A stretch of DNA of 64,000 bases from Flaccisagitta enflata (lineage: Eukaryota > Chaetognatha > Sagittoidea > Aphragmophora): NCBI GenBank assembly GCA_965153355.1, contig OZ231127.1:90644001-90708000 (forward strand), in the 5' to 3' direction. Positions 1 to 26,585 of the stretch are shown here, piece after piece (position 1 is the first letter of the stretch; the number at the start of each line of letters is the position of its first letter). The position numbers and the translations under genes were made by a program. The notes beneath the pieces are model-generated. The model saw nothing but the letters and a program-made list of their open reading frames with translations. It made no database searches and was not told the DNA's origin.

Positions 1-275
1 CTCACTACTACTTTTCTGTTGCTTACAAAGTGATTCTGCAAGTAACAAGAGGCTCGGTGTTTTGGTCGGTCAGTCTGTCAGTCCACAATGTGATATTCTG
101 AATGAGGCAAAATGGGTAGTTTCCGTATCGAAATATGCATCTCTTCACTAAAAACTCAACGAATTTATCGCTATTTGACTTTTCATGCTTATTCTCATTA
201 CGAATGATATTTGAGTTTGATTTTTCTTGCTCATTTTCTTGCTCATTTTCTTGCTCATTTTCCGAAGGATCAAAA

Positions 276-13890
<13,615 letters not shown>

Positions 13891-14051
13891 GAATTAACTG
13901 GTTGTTTGTTAAAAAAAAAAAGAGACCCACTTGTTTAGGTGTGTCAATTTGCAAAAGGTCTTTTGGTTAGATCATTATAATCAAACGGTAGAAAAAGTTT
14001 ATTTATTTTATCTTTTTAGCATCTTTTTTAGCGTGAGCAAAGATTGTTAGA

Positions 14052-14057
14052 AATAAA
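14052..14057 (+). promoter_or_regulatory. Candidate poly(A) signal of gene A
   Basis: AATAAA about 162 bp past the gene A stop codon. First canonical hexamer seen downstream. Confidence 0.4.
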
Positions 14058-14785
14058 GTAATAATGTTGCTGGCACAGTTCATGAATACATTTCCAGCAA
14101 CTTCTGCCAGTTTTGTTGACAATAAGACATATAGATTCTTCAGAAGATCATTTTTGATCTCTTTACTTAAAAAACCAACAAACAAATAGTGTGCAGATAG
14201 TCAGGGGCAGTGAAGCGGTGGAAGCGGTATGAAAACATAATTTTGGCAGGAGCATTGATATCAAAAACGCCCTTAAAGGCAAAAACTAAAAATAAAAAAA
14301 AATATATAGAAAAAGAAATAACAGATTGACTAACTAATAGATGCTTAGTTGTGTAGCATGCAATTAAAAGACAAATAGCTCAGCAACATACTAATTTAGG
14401 GCTAAAAAAAGATTGAGAAAAAAACCCCAAAAGATTAAAAAAAAAATTTGTTATTATTATCATCCCCTATATTCCTTGAGAACAATCAACTGATTCAAAG
14501 ACTTTTTGCCTATTGACACACACATCTCACTTGAAATAAAGAATTTATTTCCGCAATTCTGAAATATCCAACTTTGGCAATTACATACAGGGTGTTTCAC
14601 ATCAAATTAAACCAAAGAAAACATTGCCACTTGACTTTGAAATATAGTGGATCAATTCTGAAAAAAGTTCTATGCAGAAATATTGTTCCAATTTTTTTTC
14701 TCCAAACTTTGTAGTTCTGAGTTGAGAATTCTGTTCTCCACATCAGTTCAATATTATTTTTAGACTTTGGAGACAAGTGTAGTAA

Positions 14786-14955
14786 AACAAGGCCGGATAC
14801 ACGGCAGGACAGTCGCCGACGGTTGGGCAGGAGCAGTAATGCAAGAACCGCCTGGAATTAAAAAATGTGACGGATGGATGGACGGATGGACGGACGGACC
14901 AACCTACTGACCGACCGACACGGCAAGGTGTAGAGTCGCGTGTCCGCGACTAAAA
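14786..14955 (+). mobile_element. Family A element, complete
   Basis: Starts AACAAGGCCGGATACACGGC, contains TTGGGCAGGAGCAGTAATGC, then (GGAT/GGAC)n, and ends AGTCGCGTGTCCGCGACT followed by AAAAA. 170 bp, non-coding. Lies in the region between the genes. Confidence 0.85.
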
Positions 14956-15180
14956 ATTCATTGCTTCATACTCACCAAGAGACTTTGCATTGGTTTTACT
15001 GTTTTACCATTCAGTTCATTTATTTTTGTTTTAATTATATAACATGAACTAATAAATGATAATAAAAAGTTAAAAAACAAAAAAAATTGGTCACAAAAAT
15101 CAATTTTGATATTTTTTTGTTTTTGGACTAAAAGTTGATTGTAATTCAAATTGGGATGGTACTCAAAATTTTCCGTCAAT

Positions 15181-15382
15181 TTTTAGTCGCGTGCACGCGA
15201 CTCTACAACCTGCTTTGTCCGTCGGTCGGTCGGTCGGTCGGTTGGTCAGTTGGTCACACTTTACTTTTTTTATGATTTTATTTCTTTGACCTCACTGCTC
15301 CTGCCCAAATTATCTGGTGACCTCAAATATGGCCCCTGCCCACCCGCACGCGACTTCGGTAGCCGTGTATCCGGCCTTGTTT
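15181..15382 (-). mobile_element. Family A element, complete, reverse
   Basis: TTTTAGTCGCGTGCACGCGACT hairpin end (read in two parts), (GGTC)n, CTGCCCACCCGCACGCGACT, then GTATCCGGCCTTGTTTT. Lies 225 bp from the copy at 14786 in opposite orientation. Confidence 0.85.
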
Positions 15383-15679
15383 TCTATAAAAATAGGAACT
15401 TTTTTTCTGCAATCAACATTTTTTAGAATTGATTTATGACAGTTTAAATGTGGCTGCAGTTTGTTTTGTGTAATTTGATGTGAAACAGTGTTTACTTTAA
15501 CTTGAGGTGTGGAGCTGTTTCCTTTTGGTAATTGTACCCCATTCATTAATCGTTATATGTTATACGTTTTTTTTTTGTGACCAAGGGCTCTCCAAAAAAT
15601 TATGGGCCCTTAAGCAATCAGAAAGACCGGGCCTTTCAGACTGTTTTTCCCTACTGCTTTCTTTTTGTAACTCGTCCTA

Positions 15680-16068
15680 CACAGTCTATGGACAAAACAA
15701 GGAGAGTAGATTTGCTGATCACCGTTATGATGCTTAGGCGTAGTTGATTTTAAAATCTAGGTTTGTAATTACCTCAAAGAAATTTACTAAGGACTGAAAG
15801 AATTAACGGAAGAACGATTACTACCTGTAGTAATCATTCAAAATGCAGGTTTGTAATTACCTTGTAGAAAATTACTTTGGACTGAAAGAAACTAACGGAA
15901 GAACGATCACTACCTGTAGTAATCGTTCTTGCGTTAGTTTCTTTCAGTCAGTCCTCAGTCGTTTTCTATGAGGTAATTACAAGCCTACATTTCAAAATAA
16001 ACTACGCCTAAGCATCATACCGATGATCAGCAAAATCTACTCTCCTCCTTTTGTCCTTAGACTGTATA
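15680..16068 (+). mobile_element. Foldback element with internally repeated arm
   Basis: ACAGTCTATGGACAAAA at the left is inverted as TTTTGTCCTTAGACTGT at the right. Inner arms (TGATGCTTAGGCGTAGTT) also pair. One arm segment, AACGGAAGAACGATNACTAC, is present twice in tandem. Confidence 0.7.
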
Positions 16069-16165
16069 GTTTTTTAAAAAATTCATCAAGTTCTATTTTA
16101 CTGAGTCCTAGTATTCCTAACATATCTTAAAATAGGAAGGACTAGTGGCATACACTCAATCAACA

Positions 16166-16428
16166 AACAAGCCCGACCGGACTGTGTCTCTGCGTGTATT
16201 GAACATGTGACATATAAAGTGAGACAGATGGACAAACTGACAGATAAAACGAAAGAGAAGTAAGGGAGGCACTCAAAAGATGTTTGTAGATCACTTGAAT
16301 TAAAAACAGCTGCGGACTGATGGACAGACAGTCTGACGGAAAAATGGACTGAGGGATGGAAGGACAGACAGACGGACAAAGGGACAGACCCTCTTATAGA
16401 AATACGTTTCTGATGAACGCATCTAAAT
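16166..16428 (+). mobile_element. Family B element (variant of A)
   Basis: Starts AACAAGCCCGACC, shares GTGTCTCTG...ATGTGACATAT with 59812-60113, has (GGAC/AGAC)n, and ends GACCCTCTTATAGAAATACG then ACGCATCTAAA. Confidence 0.65.
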
Positions 16429-16529
16429 ACTAAAATTAAGACAAACCTTCCAAGACTAATTGCCCATCTACCATGTGCAAACTCATCCTATTTATAGCCT
16501 GTGTGTTTCGATGTAGTCCTAGTATTGAG

Positions 16530-16825
16530 GTCTCAGAAACCTATGTAATTCTACGAAATCCCCCCATTTTTTATTATAAAAAGATTTACCAAGTTTCATG
16601 ACCTTCTGACTAGTTCCTGATAGGGCCGCCACCCCCCTCCAATCATCATAGAAATCCATAAGAGCAAATTTTTGTAAACCTTTTTGCCATTATAAAATGG
16701 GGGGCTGGTGGCCCTATCAGGGACTTGTCAGATGGTCATGAAACTTGGCAAATCTTACTATTATCATGAATGGGGGCAGTTTGTAGAATTACATAAGTTT
16801 ATGACACCTATGACCTCCCAACCCC
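16530..16825 (+). mobile_element. Foldback element, about 300 bp
   Basis: AGTTTCATGACC and its complement GGTCATGAAACT, plus ATGTAATTCTAC / GTAGAATTACAT, lie as inverted arms around CCGCCACCCCCC. The GGTCATGAAACTTGG motif is shared with the 2.4-kb palindrome at 35561. Confidence 0.65.
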
Positions 16826-17175
16826 CCTAATGTGCATTCATTCAGGAAAGAAAACAGATGATAAAGAATAATAAAGAAGAATGTTGATAACATTGATAAT
16901 ATTGATAATTCTCTTCTGTTGAAGCAAAGCAATTATGTTTAACCAACAGATTTTAAAAAAGAAATTTTTAATCATTCTTTATGAAAGAATGAACAAATGA
17001 GTCCATTCGTAAAAACAAACAAAGGAATGAATGAAAGAAACTGAGATCCATAATCCATTTACTTGAATGGGTTCTTATCTAAGGAATATTTACCCGTGTA
17101 TCCGGCCTTGTTCTGTATTCAAGATATCCATCCCTTTGCCATCATTCGTCTGTGCGCGTTTTGGGCGCGTTTCTA

Positions 17176-17761
17176 CTATCTTGGAAATAAATACACGGAC
17201 ACGGACTAGAAAAGTACATGACCATGTTGAAAAACGCCTAATACTTTGTATGTCCGCCTTGGGCATCGACCACTACTTGCATTCGGCGTCGCATTGAATC
17301 GTAGAGTGACGCCAAGTAATCTGGAGTGATCTTCTCCCAAACCATTAGCGCAATTCTTTTCAGCCCTTCTTTTGAAGTTGCCCGTATGTCCGATTGCGCT
17401 TAAACTGAGGCCTACACCCCTTAAAGCAATAATTGCCCCTTTGGTATCTAGGGAAATGCGTTTTTCCAGAGGCATTGTAAAAAAAACCGAAGTAAAAAAG
17501 AAAAATCCCAGAGGCAAGGAGCCCAGATGGCGCCGAGGGGTATGATGAAAATTATCCGCAATTTTTTTCCAAATTCGAAAAGCAACGTTTTTACTCTTTC
17601 GGCTCTCATTTATAAACGAATAAAGATACAGCATTGGGCTTGGTCTAGATCGCTAGATCTTTCGAAGACGCGCATTTCTAAAAAAAAAACGAATGTTCTA
17701 TGACAAAAATTAAGCGCGCTATGACTATAAACAGCGGTCCGTATATTTATTTCTAAGATAG
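17176..17761 (-). mobile_element. Tc1-like transposon with internal deletion
   Basis: 586 bp between TA dinucleotides (17174-17175 and 17762-17763). Terminal inverted repeats CTATCTTGGAAATAAATACA and its near-complement (GTATATTTATTTCTAAGATAG) are about 28 bp. Contains the start and end of a Tc1-type transposase (17238-17475) with the catalytic middle missing. Confidence 0.88.
17238..17475 (-). pseudogene. Tc1-type transposase remnant (N and C termini only)
   Basis: The ATG at 17475 opens MPLEKRISLDTKGAIIALRG VGLSLSAIG, matching the helix-turn-helix start of Tc1-family transposases. After a deletion junction the frame shifts, and the other end reads EGLKRIALMVWEKITPDYLA, DSMRRRMQVVVDAQGGHTKY and stop, the family's typical C terminus. 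The DDE catalytic centre is absent, so it cannot transpose by itself. Confidence 0.88.
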
Positions 17762-18002
17762 TAGTCACAGACAATCGCGATTTTAAACAGGCCACTTGGT
17801 CTCTCGCTATGTTTGTTCGCTTGCACAGCTCACTCCGCTCTGCTTTACTATGACTGCTTTGCCCGCTCACTCACTCTGTTCACAGTCTCACTAACTCACT
17901 TCCCTTACTCCGTGTGAAGTTGAAATTCATAAATATGTATTCATTCTGTAATCGCGTTTGGCGGGAGTGATCGCGTTTTTTGTCTTTACTAGAAACACGC
18001 CC

Positions 18003-19048
18003 TTTGTCTAGAAGGCGTATATTGTTTGAGGCAACGGCTACAATAAGAAATGATCGGAGGTAGTCGAAGTGGTACAGTAAACGTTATCCAGAATTGGAAA
18101 CATGGGGAACTCATATTCTGACTTCTCAGTACCAGTTAAGCATCTTTTCAAAACTATTTATTACTGTCAGTTTGCTTCCACTCACCTTAACCATATTGCT
18201 CATTTAAAAGAAGAGATATTCCAGGATTCAGCGTATTTGTATTATCTTGTAAAATCAGAAGATACAATTCACAAATGAAAAGATTTATGCACTTTACATA
18301 AAACACAGCTTTCATAATCAAGAATTGATAATGATAACATTGATAATGAAATAATAATCTTTAGTAATCAAATAATTTGTGCTATTGCTTTACTCAAAAA
18401 AAATGAACATCGTCATCATCCACTCTTGGTCCCATCACCGGATCTCTTTCCTGTTATTCTTTCGCTACGCATATATGTAGCATGTATGGGTCATGTATCC
18501 TTTTCAAGTTACTTACTATAGCAAATGTGATGCTATAAGCGGTAAATTATATTGTTACAGTGTTTTTTTTCTTCTAATGCTCCGGTAATAAACCTTTCCA
18601 ATATTACATGGCTTTTTCTTTCAAATTCATTCCTCCATTCTTTTAAGATGCCAATTGTTTGGTAAAGCAATAAACAAGAGGTGGTAATAGATGAAAAGGT
18701 TAGGGAACACTATAGTGTCACAAATATTAGAATAACTGCCATACCACTTTTTCTTCGGCAAATAATGGTAAACAGGTAAAAAAGAAACCCAGGAAAATAG
18801 TCGCTTGGCAGTGAACCTTTGGTTCTTAAAGTATTCCCCTTTCAATGTTTTATACTAGGGACTTTATATAATGGTGACAAGATTGTATCAGAAAAAAGAA
18901 GAAATTGATAAATAAAACCTATTTGAAGGTGGGAAATTTCAGTGTTTAGCTCTTCTCATACATATTTCCATTAAGTAATGAATTACACCTCTTCCTTATC
19001 ACCTTGTTTGATATGAAGGCAGACAAAACTGTTCTTTGAAAAATAAAG

Positions 19049-19092
<44 letters not shown>

Positions 19093-20600
19093 AGAGAGAG
19101 AGAGAAAGAGTGAGTTGCTTCTAGATATTAAATTGATCCTAAATTCTAATTAGAAAAAGACATCAGTAAAAGTGGATTTTGTTGGCCTTGGTAGGTAGAA
19201 AAGGAGAACATGTTTATGCATAGCTACACTTTTTCACTGACAACCTTTTGGCGTGAATCTTGTATCAAATTTTACTGAGACCCGTAATTTCTTATCAATT
19301 GTATGGCACCATAAATATCACGAACAACAGAATAAAGCTCAGAGAGAGAGAGAGAGAGAGAGAGTTCAAATAGATAGACAGACAACTACATGGATGGACA
19401 GAAAGAAATTAACTGACCCAAAATGTGATCATATGAAAAAATGTAGCTAAGACAGGTCAAAGACAATAATCATAATTTTTGTTTAAAATTTTTGAAACAA
19501 TGAAATTGTAAAAAAGAATAAATAAATGTCTACGCAAAAAAGTCAAACGCGCAAAAGGAAAAAAATCTGCGTCGAAACAAAGTCATCAAGAAATTAGAAT
19601 ATTGATGGTTGGGGGGTGGGAGAGAGAGGTCGGGGTAAAAAAAGGGTATCAGTATGTGTCACTTTGACCTAATTGTAGTATATCGTAGCACAGACCCTTT
19701 TAAAATTCAGAAAAAAGACGCGACATGGCTGTGTATCAAAAATTATAACGCAGTGAGATTATGAAAAAAAGAAAGAATCTTTCAAATATATACTATCGAC
19801 ATCGATCCCAAATGAATTGAGCTGTACATAGTGCACACAATGTTTTTTTTGGTCATATTACAACTTGATGTATATAGATACACGCATAGATTGTATTTAC
19901 ATATATGTACGAATATACCAAATTTGCATGAAAAATAAATTAACAAACGCAAGTTCTTTTTATCTCGTCGCAATAAATGTTTGTTTTTTTGGGGGGGGGG
20001 GGGAAGGGGGGTCATTTATTTGAAAAAAAAATTTATCATGGTAGTACAAATAGTAATCAAAAGTAATTGAAGTATTCAAATTGAGATACTCTATAGTTTG
20101 CTAGTATTAGAAAGAGAGAAAGAGACCATTGGATGACACATACAAAAAAAAGATAATTAAGGAGGATGAAAGAACCGAGAACGCCCTTTTTTGTGAAGGA
20201 GAAAAAGCGTTAATAATATTCATGATCTTTATAGATTAAAAAAAAACAAACATTACAATAAATCGGCATCCGCATTTCTCCCCTTCACATATCTTTTCCA
20301 GTGTACAAACTTCTTATCCAACCCATTTTTCCATATGGGTTCATCGACATTTTGTTTTGTTTTTGTTTTTTTTTTTGTTTGTTTTTGACAAGACAGAGAT
20401 CGTAACAATGTGAGCGTTTTAAGAGGAGAATTGATACAAAAAAGTCATGCAAACGATGAGAGTAGCGCATGAAGAAAAAGGTCATTTTAAGCATCTTCAA
20501 TATATGTTATACTCAGGGGCCCTATTTTTTATACTTTATGTTTTTGTTCATTTACTTTGTATGTATGTAGGTTGACTAAGTATGCATGTGTTTGTGTTTT
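18003..20600. other. Intergenic sequence without recognisable gene
   Basis: AT-rich. Contains (AG)n arrays at 19050-19110 and 19338-19364 and a G-run at 19991-20002. No open frame with protein-like composition and no RNA gene seen. Confidence 0.6.
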
Positions 20601-20603
20601 TGT

Positions 20604-20604
<1 letters not shown>

Positions 20605-20690
<86 letters not shown>
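20605..20690 (+). repeat. (TG)n microsatellite
   Basis: About 85 bp of pure TG. Confidence 0.95.
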
Positions 20691-20691
<1 letters not shown>

Positions 20692-21274
20692 AGAATCTAT
20701 TTCAATATTAGAAGATGCTCACAATGAATCAAGAAGTCCTGAAAATACATCTTAGGCAAGTATCCCATTTCCCATCGCTACCTTCATCGTTTATTTCATG
20801 CGATATGTGTGTTTATTTTATATTGTTTAAATTCCTTTCTACTATAAATATACCGATACCGATTTGGCGGATATGGGTCAAAGAATTGATACATAGCTAT
20901 GAGCAAGTGTGTTTTTTTAAAAATTCCATTTAAAAAAGCTCCTTTTTTTGTTTGGTTAAATTTCGCGAGAAAAAAGCTCACTTGTCACTGGTCTTGAAGG
21001 ACACTAAGGTTTTGTTTTGTTTTGTTATGTTTTGTTTTTGTTTTTTTTCTAAAACGTGAGGTTGGAAACTTGTACTACTGAGGGGAGGAGAAGAAGGAGA
21101 AAGAGGGAGGGGGAGAGCTGGAGGGTAGTGGGGAGGAGGAGGAGGAGGAGGAGGAGGACGTGGACGAGGACGAAAAGACAAAAAGAGAGGGTAAAGAGAA
21201 TAGGGGGCAGGTTGGAGCACGATGTTTTTCTTCAGAGTGCAAAAAGGGCAAAATGCCATATGTAACGGGTTGAA

Positions 21275-21276
<2 letters not shown>

Positions 21277-21348
<72 letters not shown>
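21277..21348 (+). repeat. (AG)n microsatellite
   Basis: Pure AG. One of about ten AG arrays in the intergenic region, all with purines on this strand (others at 19050, 19338, 21938, 22825, 23943, 25508, 26540, 27005 and 29565). Confidence 0.95.
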
Positions 21349-21352
<4 letters not shown>

Positions 21353-21931
21353 ACTTTTGTTTTCAGATGTACCATACATCTTATCATTATTTCATTTTTT
21401 TCTGATTGCCATTTGTGTTGATATATGCCCAAAGATCTAGCAAAAGTCTCAAGAGAAACGTGGCCTGACATGGAGGAGTATCATAATGTGAGAGAGAGTA
21501 ACATAACCTTCACAATATGACAAATATGGAATCACATGTGACATGACACAATATGGTAGCAAAGTTGTAATGTCATGACATAGATGTGTCATAGAAGTGT
21601 GAAAAAAGTTCATTATTGGCGACACGTTTTGTTATAGACACGTTGGAAAATATGATAAAATTTTCTAGCGACCTGGCACAGATTGTTGGTTTTCATGGTT
21701 GACCTGAAATTTTGCGGGATGAATACAAAAAATGGGCAACAATATTTAAATGTGGGTCTTCCGTCAAGACATTTCACTCTGTCTATTTTTTCTTCAAAAT
21801 TCAACCTGACTAAAGTTTGTGTGTGCTTCAAGTCAGTATTTCTTTTTTGTCTATTTTCCTGGATTTTATTTTACTTTTACTTCTGATCATGGCTAGTATA
21901 TGTCATAATCCTAGGTATGCAAAAAGCACTA

Positions 21932-21937
<6 letters not shown>

Positions 21938-22012
<75 letters not shown>
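21938..22012 (+). repeat. (AG)n microsatellite
   Basis: About 75 bp of AG. Confidence 0.95.
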
Positions 22013-22435
22013 AAAAAGTAAAGAAATTCAATCAGGGAAAAAGAAAGTGTGAGAAAGCACTCCTTCAAATTTAATCCCTAGCTCACAACAGTTCATACTA
22101 GAATGTTGCCATATTCTAAACAAAGTTTGTTTGCCTAAGCAATCTGAAACACTTATGAGAAAAAGAGAAAAAAAACATGTTTACTCTTACATTAAATCAT
22201 CTCCAATGCTCTATCTTCAAGGAATGTGACTTGAGCAAAATGTAAAACAAGAGGGCAAATATTATAAATAAGGGTAAGAAATCATCAAAACAGGGGTGGG
22301 GAAAGGGGGGAGTGAGAATGGTCAGAAAAGGTCTCAATAAAGAGTTAAACAAGAGTGAGAAAGATGGTCCTGAGAATAAATAGAAATGGAGGGACAATGA
22401 CAACAGAGGACAATTAAAACGGAAGAAGTAACTAA

Positions 22436-22663
22436 GGGCGTGTTTCCAGACAACATTCTCGTTTTCAGTTGCTTAACATACTCATGAATTTTAACTATCT
22501 CAAGATGGAGTGGACAAAGAGAGCGAGCTCGTGATCAGAGCGAGTGCAGCAAAGCGCTGCGGGGCGAGTAAGCGGAGTGAATGGTGTGAGTGAGCAAATG
22601 TAGCGAGTGACTATGTAGTCTTTTTAAAAACGCCTTTGGCTGTATGTACTTAGAAACATGCCC
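22436..22663 (+). mobile_element. Family C element
   Basis: 228 bp. Ends GGGCGTGTTTCCAG and TTAGAAACATGCCC. Interior AGCGAGCTCGTGATCAGAGC, GGAGTGAATGGTGTGAGTGA and AACGCCTTTGGC as in the family. The apparent open frame in it is a family-wide GAGTGAGCG repeat artefact. Confidence 0.78.
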
Positions 22664-22822
22664 TTTATGAGACTGCGATGAGAAAAGATAGTAGCAAAAG
22701 CTCTTTGATGCATTCTCCTTGTGTAACCAAACACACAAGCTCAAACTTGCAAGCATGCAATTATGAATTAGACGCAATCAAATTCACGTCAAGAAGAATA
22801 CATCAGAGGTGCAATGCAATAC

Positions 22823-22824
<2 letters not shown>

Positions 22825-22867
<43 letters not shown>
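22825..22867 (+). repeat. (AG)n microsatellite
   Basis: About 42 bp of AG. Confidence 0.93.
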
Positions 22868-22870
<3 letters not shown>

Positions 22871-23941
22871 AGGAAACTTTGGAAATATAGACAGGACTGT
22901 AACGGTTGAAAAATTCTATCTTCATAAACATGAGACGATTGTAAATATACAAAAAATATCTTCTTTCTAAATCTAGTCAATCTCAATTGCATACCTAAAA
23001 CTAAAAATCACAGTAAGATCGTCAATTCCAAAAAATGTGAACAAATGAAACAACAATATCAAACAATCTAAATGTGACCTCCAGAGAAATCATTCTAAAA
23101 AAAGGTAGTCACTTCATAGCTTAAAAAAAAAAGCGGCTCCATAGGTCTGGGAAAAAAGGGAATGTAGTCTCAAATTTTGTTGTATTCTTTTTTTAATAAT
23201 CTGGTCTTTCAAATTTGGCTATTTGGTCTAGGATTGTCAACCATTTTTATGTTTTTTTCAACAATCTTTCTTTTTCCATCGAGATACAAAGATTTGCACT
23301 TCACGCACCGAAACCCGCATTCCCCTCATTAACCCGGCTTTGGGCATCATCTACTGTAGAATCAAACACTACGTTACACACGCGGGAGAGGGATGAGTTT
23401 TTTTTCATGTTTATTTTTTGTTTCTGTTACAAGAAACCGTTAATGAATTCCTTTGCTGATTCATTCTTATGTCAAAAAAGGCGAGGTTAAAATTATTTGC
23501 AGGATGGAATTGTTGTTGTTGTGCTTAACTCGTCCATGCCTAACTTCGATGATGCAGTATTTTTGTCTGTCAGACCGGTTGTGTGTATCTCGGCTATACT
23601 TTCCAGTCAGTGAAGTTTGGACTTATTTACTTGTGCTTTATTCTTTCATATATTGTTGGTACATACTTGCGTGATGTACCGCGTGGTAGTATCTGTATTT
23701 CTCGTTGATAAATTGTGTAACTTCTGAATGTGTTACTTTTACAGCTTTTAGCCAAAGCGTGATGTCTTTGAGAGTGGACTAATGCAGAAGAACTATAATC
23801 AAGTCGACTGATGGACAGTTTTTGGTCTCCATCATCATTATGTAAATCAAGATTATGTTGCAAAAAATTAGAGGGAAAGAGAGAGAAAGACAGCTGGGAT
23901 TGGTTGAATACATCCAATGAAATAGAACGTTTTGACACTGC

Positions 23942-23942
<1 letters not shown>

Positions 23943-24000
<58 letters not shown>
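23943..24000 (+). repeat. (AG)n microsatellite
   Basis: About 56 bp of AG. Confidence 0.93.
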
Positions 24001-24002
<2 letters not shown>

Positions 24003-24194
24003 AAAAATCTCTCCACGGATGGCTATTTAATAACCATTTTCTTCTCAAGTAAAGATCAAATTCTTTTTCTTTCGCCAGATGAAGACTGCTCAATGAAAGA
24101 GTGGAAATAAGCTTTTGATTTCTCATCTTTATCATTTTCAAAGCGAGGGTGAGGATCAGTGAGAGGGAAGGAAGACTTGTAGATAACCCGGCGC

Positions 24195-24420
24195 GGGCGA
24201 CCTAGACAAGGTATAGTGACCTAAACAAGATGACCTAGAGGTGACCTAATGGTGACCTAAACAAGGTTTGGATGGTGTGTGACCTAAAGGAAGCGTTGGG
24301 CGACTTGAACAAGGTGATGAACTAGATTAAACGAAACGAGAGCAAGTGACCTAAACGAGGTGGTGACCTAAACAAACAGTGACAAATATGAACGAGGTGC
24401 CAGAGAGCGACCAAAACAAA
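24195..24420 (+). repeat. Degenerate GTGACCTAAACAAG minisatellite
   Basis: About a dozen imperfect units containing GTGACCTA(A)ACAAGGT, spaced 12-35 bp. Function unknown. Confidence 0.7.
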
Positions 24421-24539
24421 ATGACATGAAGAAAAAGTGATAACATGGTGGAGTCCTATAGACAACAAAACACATAACAAGGTGAAGCATTGGAGGTGAT
24501 ATGACGCGGAGGCGATCTAAACAATGAACGCGAGCGCGA

Positions 24540-25380
24540 CCAATATGATCGAATATGTTGACAGTATGGGTTTACTAGTACATTACTAAACAAAAATGTT
24601 AGAAAGTAACCAAAAATGGACAAACAAGCGCCTCATTCTTCCGATGGATTTCTCTTGTTTTTTGTTTTTGTTTTTTTGTTCTTTTGTAAACCGGGAGATG
24701 TAATAAAAAGAGAGAAAGACCTCTAATACACTTTTTTGTGATACACTTTTGTGTTTATGAACCGCAGACAATTTCATATTTCATATATAAGAAACAAGAT
24801 CACTTTGTGTTTCTTTTTTAATTCCTTTCCTTTCCTCATAGAAAAGAAAGAGAGGAGCGGTTTTTTATTTTTTTGCCAGTGGTTTTGCCATTGGGTATTT
24901 TCCTTCTATGTTTTTTTTATCCTTTTTGATTTTTATTTTTGGTACGTGGAAACTTTTTTGTTCTCTCACACATTTCAACTTTCAAGAATGCGTTTGTTGT
25001 CACTTTCATATATTCAAACGAAATGCATATTTCTGTGGGTAATGAAGATCTCTCAATTGTATATAAATCAAAGAATGGGTTTGGAAGCTTCTTTTTTATG
25101 ACGGCTGATTGATTGATCAATAGATTAATTGATTGTCAAGGTGGAATCTTTGTTGACCAGGTAAAAAGTAACTCAGTCATGGCCTTTGTAAGTCCGACTA
25201 ATGTATAAGGATGGAAGTGACTGTTTAAGCTACTACGAGAAAATGTGAAAACCAGTTGTAATATGCCTAAGAATAGGCCTAAATAGCCTAATTAGGCCTT
25301 GAGGCGAATATGACGACAGAATGAAGCTCTAATAATCGACAAATATAGACTTACACAGTCAGTCTCTGGTGTTAGAGAGA
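24540..25380. other. Intergenic sequence, nothing recognised
   Basis: AT-rich unique sequence with short T runs. No repeat family or coding signal identified. Confidence 0.5.
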
Positions 25381-25504
25381 GGTGATTTAACATGATCGAA
25401 ATGGACACAAATACTGGTAAAAACTTGAACATTCTAGCGGGAGCAAACGCAAATATGGATAATAGAGAAACAGAAACAGAGAGAAAAGGGGGTAGAAAAG
25501 GAGA

Positions 25505-25542
<38 letters not shown>

Positions 25543-25929
25543 ATTGTGCACTAAAATTGGGACAACGTGATTAAGACTACAAAAATTAAATACAGAAAGG
25601 AAATAGCGCTAAACTGCATTTTCCATTTTGTCTTTTATAATTTTAAACCCCACTTTGATGAATGAGAATATATCAAATATCTATCCTCATATGTCCCATT
25701 ACATCAAAATCATCAAAATGAATTATTTGAGAAGAATAAAGATCTATCAGACCAAAAACTTAAACAATATTTTTTTAATGACTTTTTCTGAATTTGACAT
25801 GTTTTGTAGCCAAATCGTTGATCCAACAATTAGAGCACATTTGAAAGAAAGGGGAAAAAAGGAAGGTTCAATGAAGGATAGAAAGAAAGGAAGAATGAAA
25901 AAATGAAGGAATAAAGAAGTGAATGAAAG

Positions 25930-25975
25930 GGAGAAAGAAAGAAAGAGAGAAAGAAAGAAAGAGAGAAAAAAAGAC

Positions 25976-26042
<67 letters not shown>

Positions 26043-26057
26043 AAAAAGAAAGAATGA

Positions 26058-26117
<60 letters not shown>

Positions 26118-26240
26118 AGAATAAAAGTGAAGGAAAGATAGAAAGAAAAAGTGAAAAAAAAAGAAAGTAAGAAAGAAAGAAAGAAAAAAAGAAAAAAAAA
26201 AAGACTTAGTCACAAAATAGAAAGAAAGAAATATTTGAAG
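25930..26240 (+). repeat. (GAAA)n purine tract
   Basis: About 300 bp of A/G-only tetramers with interruptions, followed by more purine-rich sequence to about 26310. Confidence 0.93.
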
Positions 26241-26534
26241 CAATAAAAAAAAGGAAGACATGAAGGAAAAAAGAAAGAAAGAAAGCAAGGGAGAAAGCAA
26301 AGAAGGAGACAAAAGAGATCCCATTTCAAACTGTTTCCTTGAGAAAATGTCAGAAAATATGGGGGTTACCGATTCAGTGAATAGGCCCCCCCGTTTTGGG
26401 GGTTCAAGATCGGATTTTAGCGTTGTTGTTTTGTTTTTTTTTTTTTGAGCAGCGACAAGAAACGGCGAACATGGACACACGACATGAGGACCCCAACATG
26501 GGGCATCCCAGGCATACAAGCACAATTGAAGAAG

Positions 26535-26539
<5 letters not shown>

Positions 26540-26582
<43 letters not shown>
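26540..26582 (+). repeat. (AG)n microsatellite
   Basis: About 42 bp of AG, followed at 27005-27045 by another similar array. Confidence 0.93.

Positions 26583-26585
<3 letters not shown>

Larger units (their letters stand above)
17163..18002 (+). mobile_element. Family C element, split by a Tc1-like insertion
   Basis: Left end GGGCGCGTTTCTA, right end CTAGAAACACGCCC (inverted). If 17176-17761 is removed the sequence reads GGGCGCGTTTCTAGTCACAG, exactly like the intact copy at 30763. Interior has the GCTCACTC/CGCTCTG alternation of the family. Confidence 0.8.

Noticed and set aside
14786-14955. Family A read as a tRNA-derived SINE
   Set aside because: No convincing A/B box pair could be read and the 3' end is a hairpin rather than a tail; a Helentron-type origin fits better, though not proven.
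25830-26525. 231-residue Phe/Leu/Ser frame
   Set aside because: Comes from the (GAAA)n purine tract.
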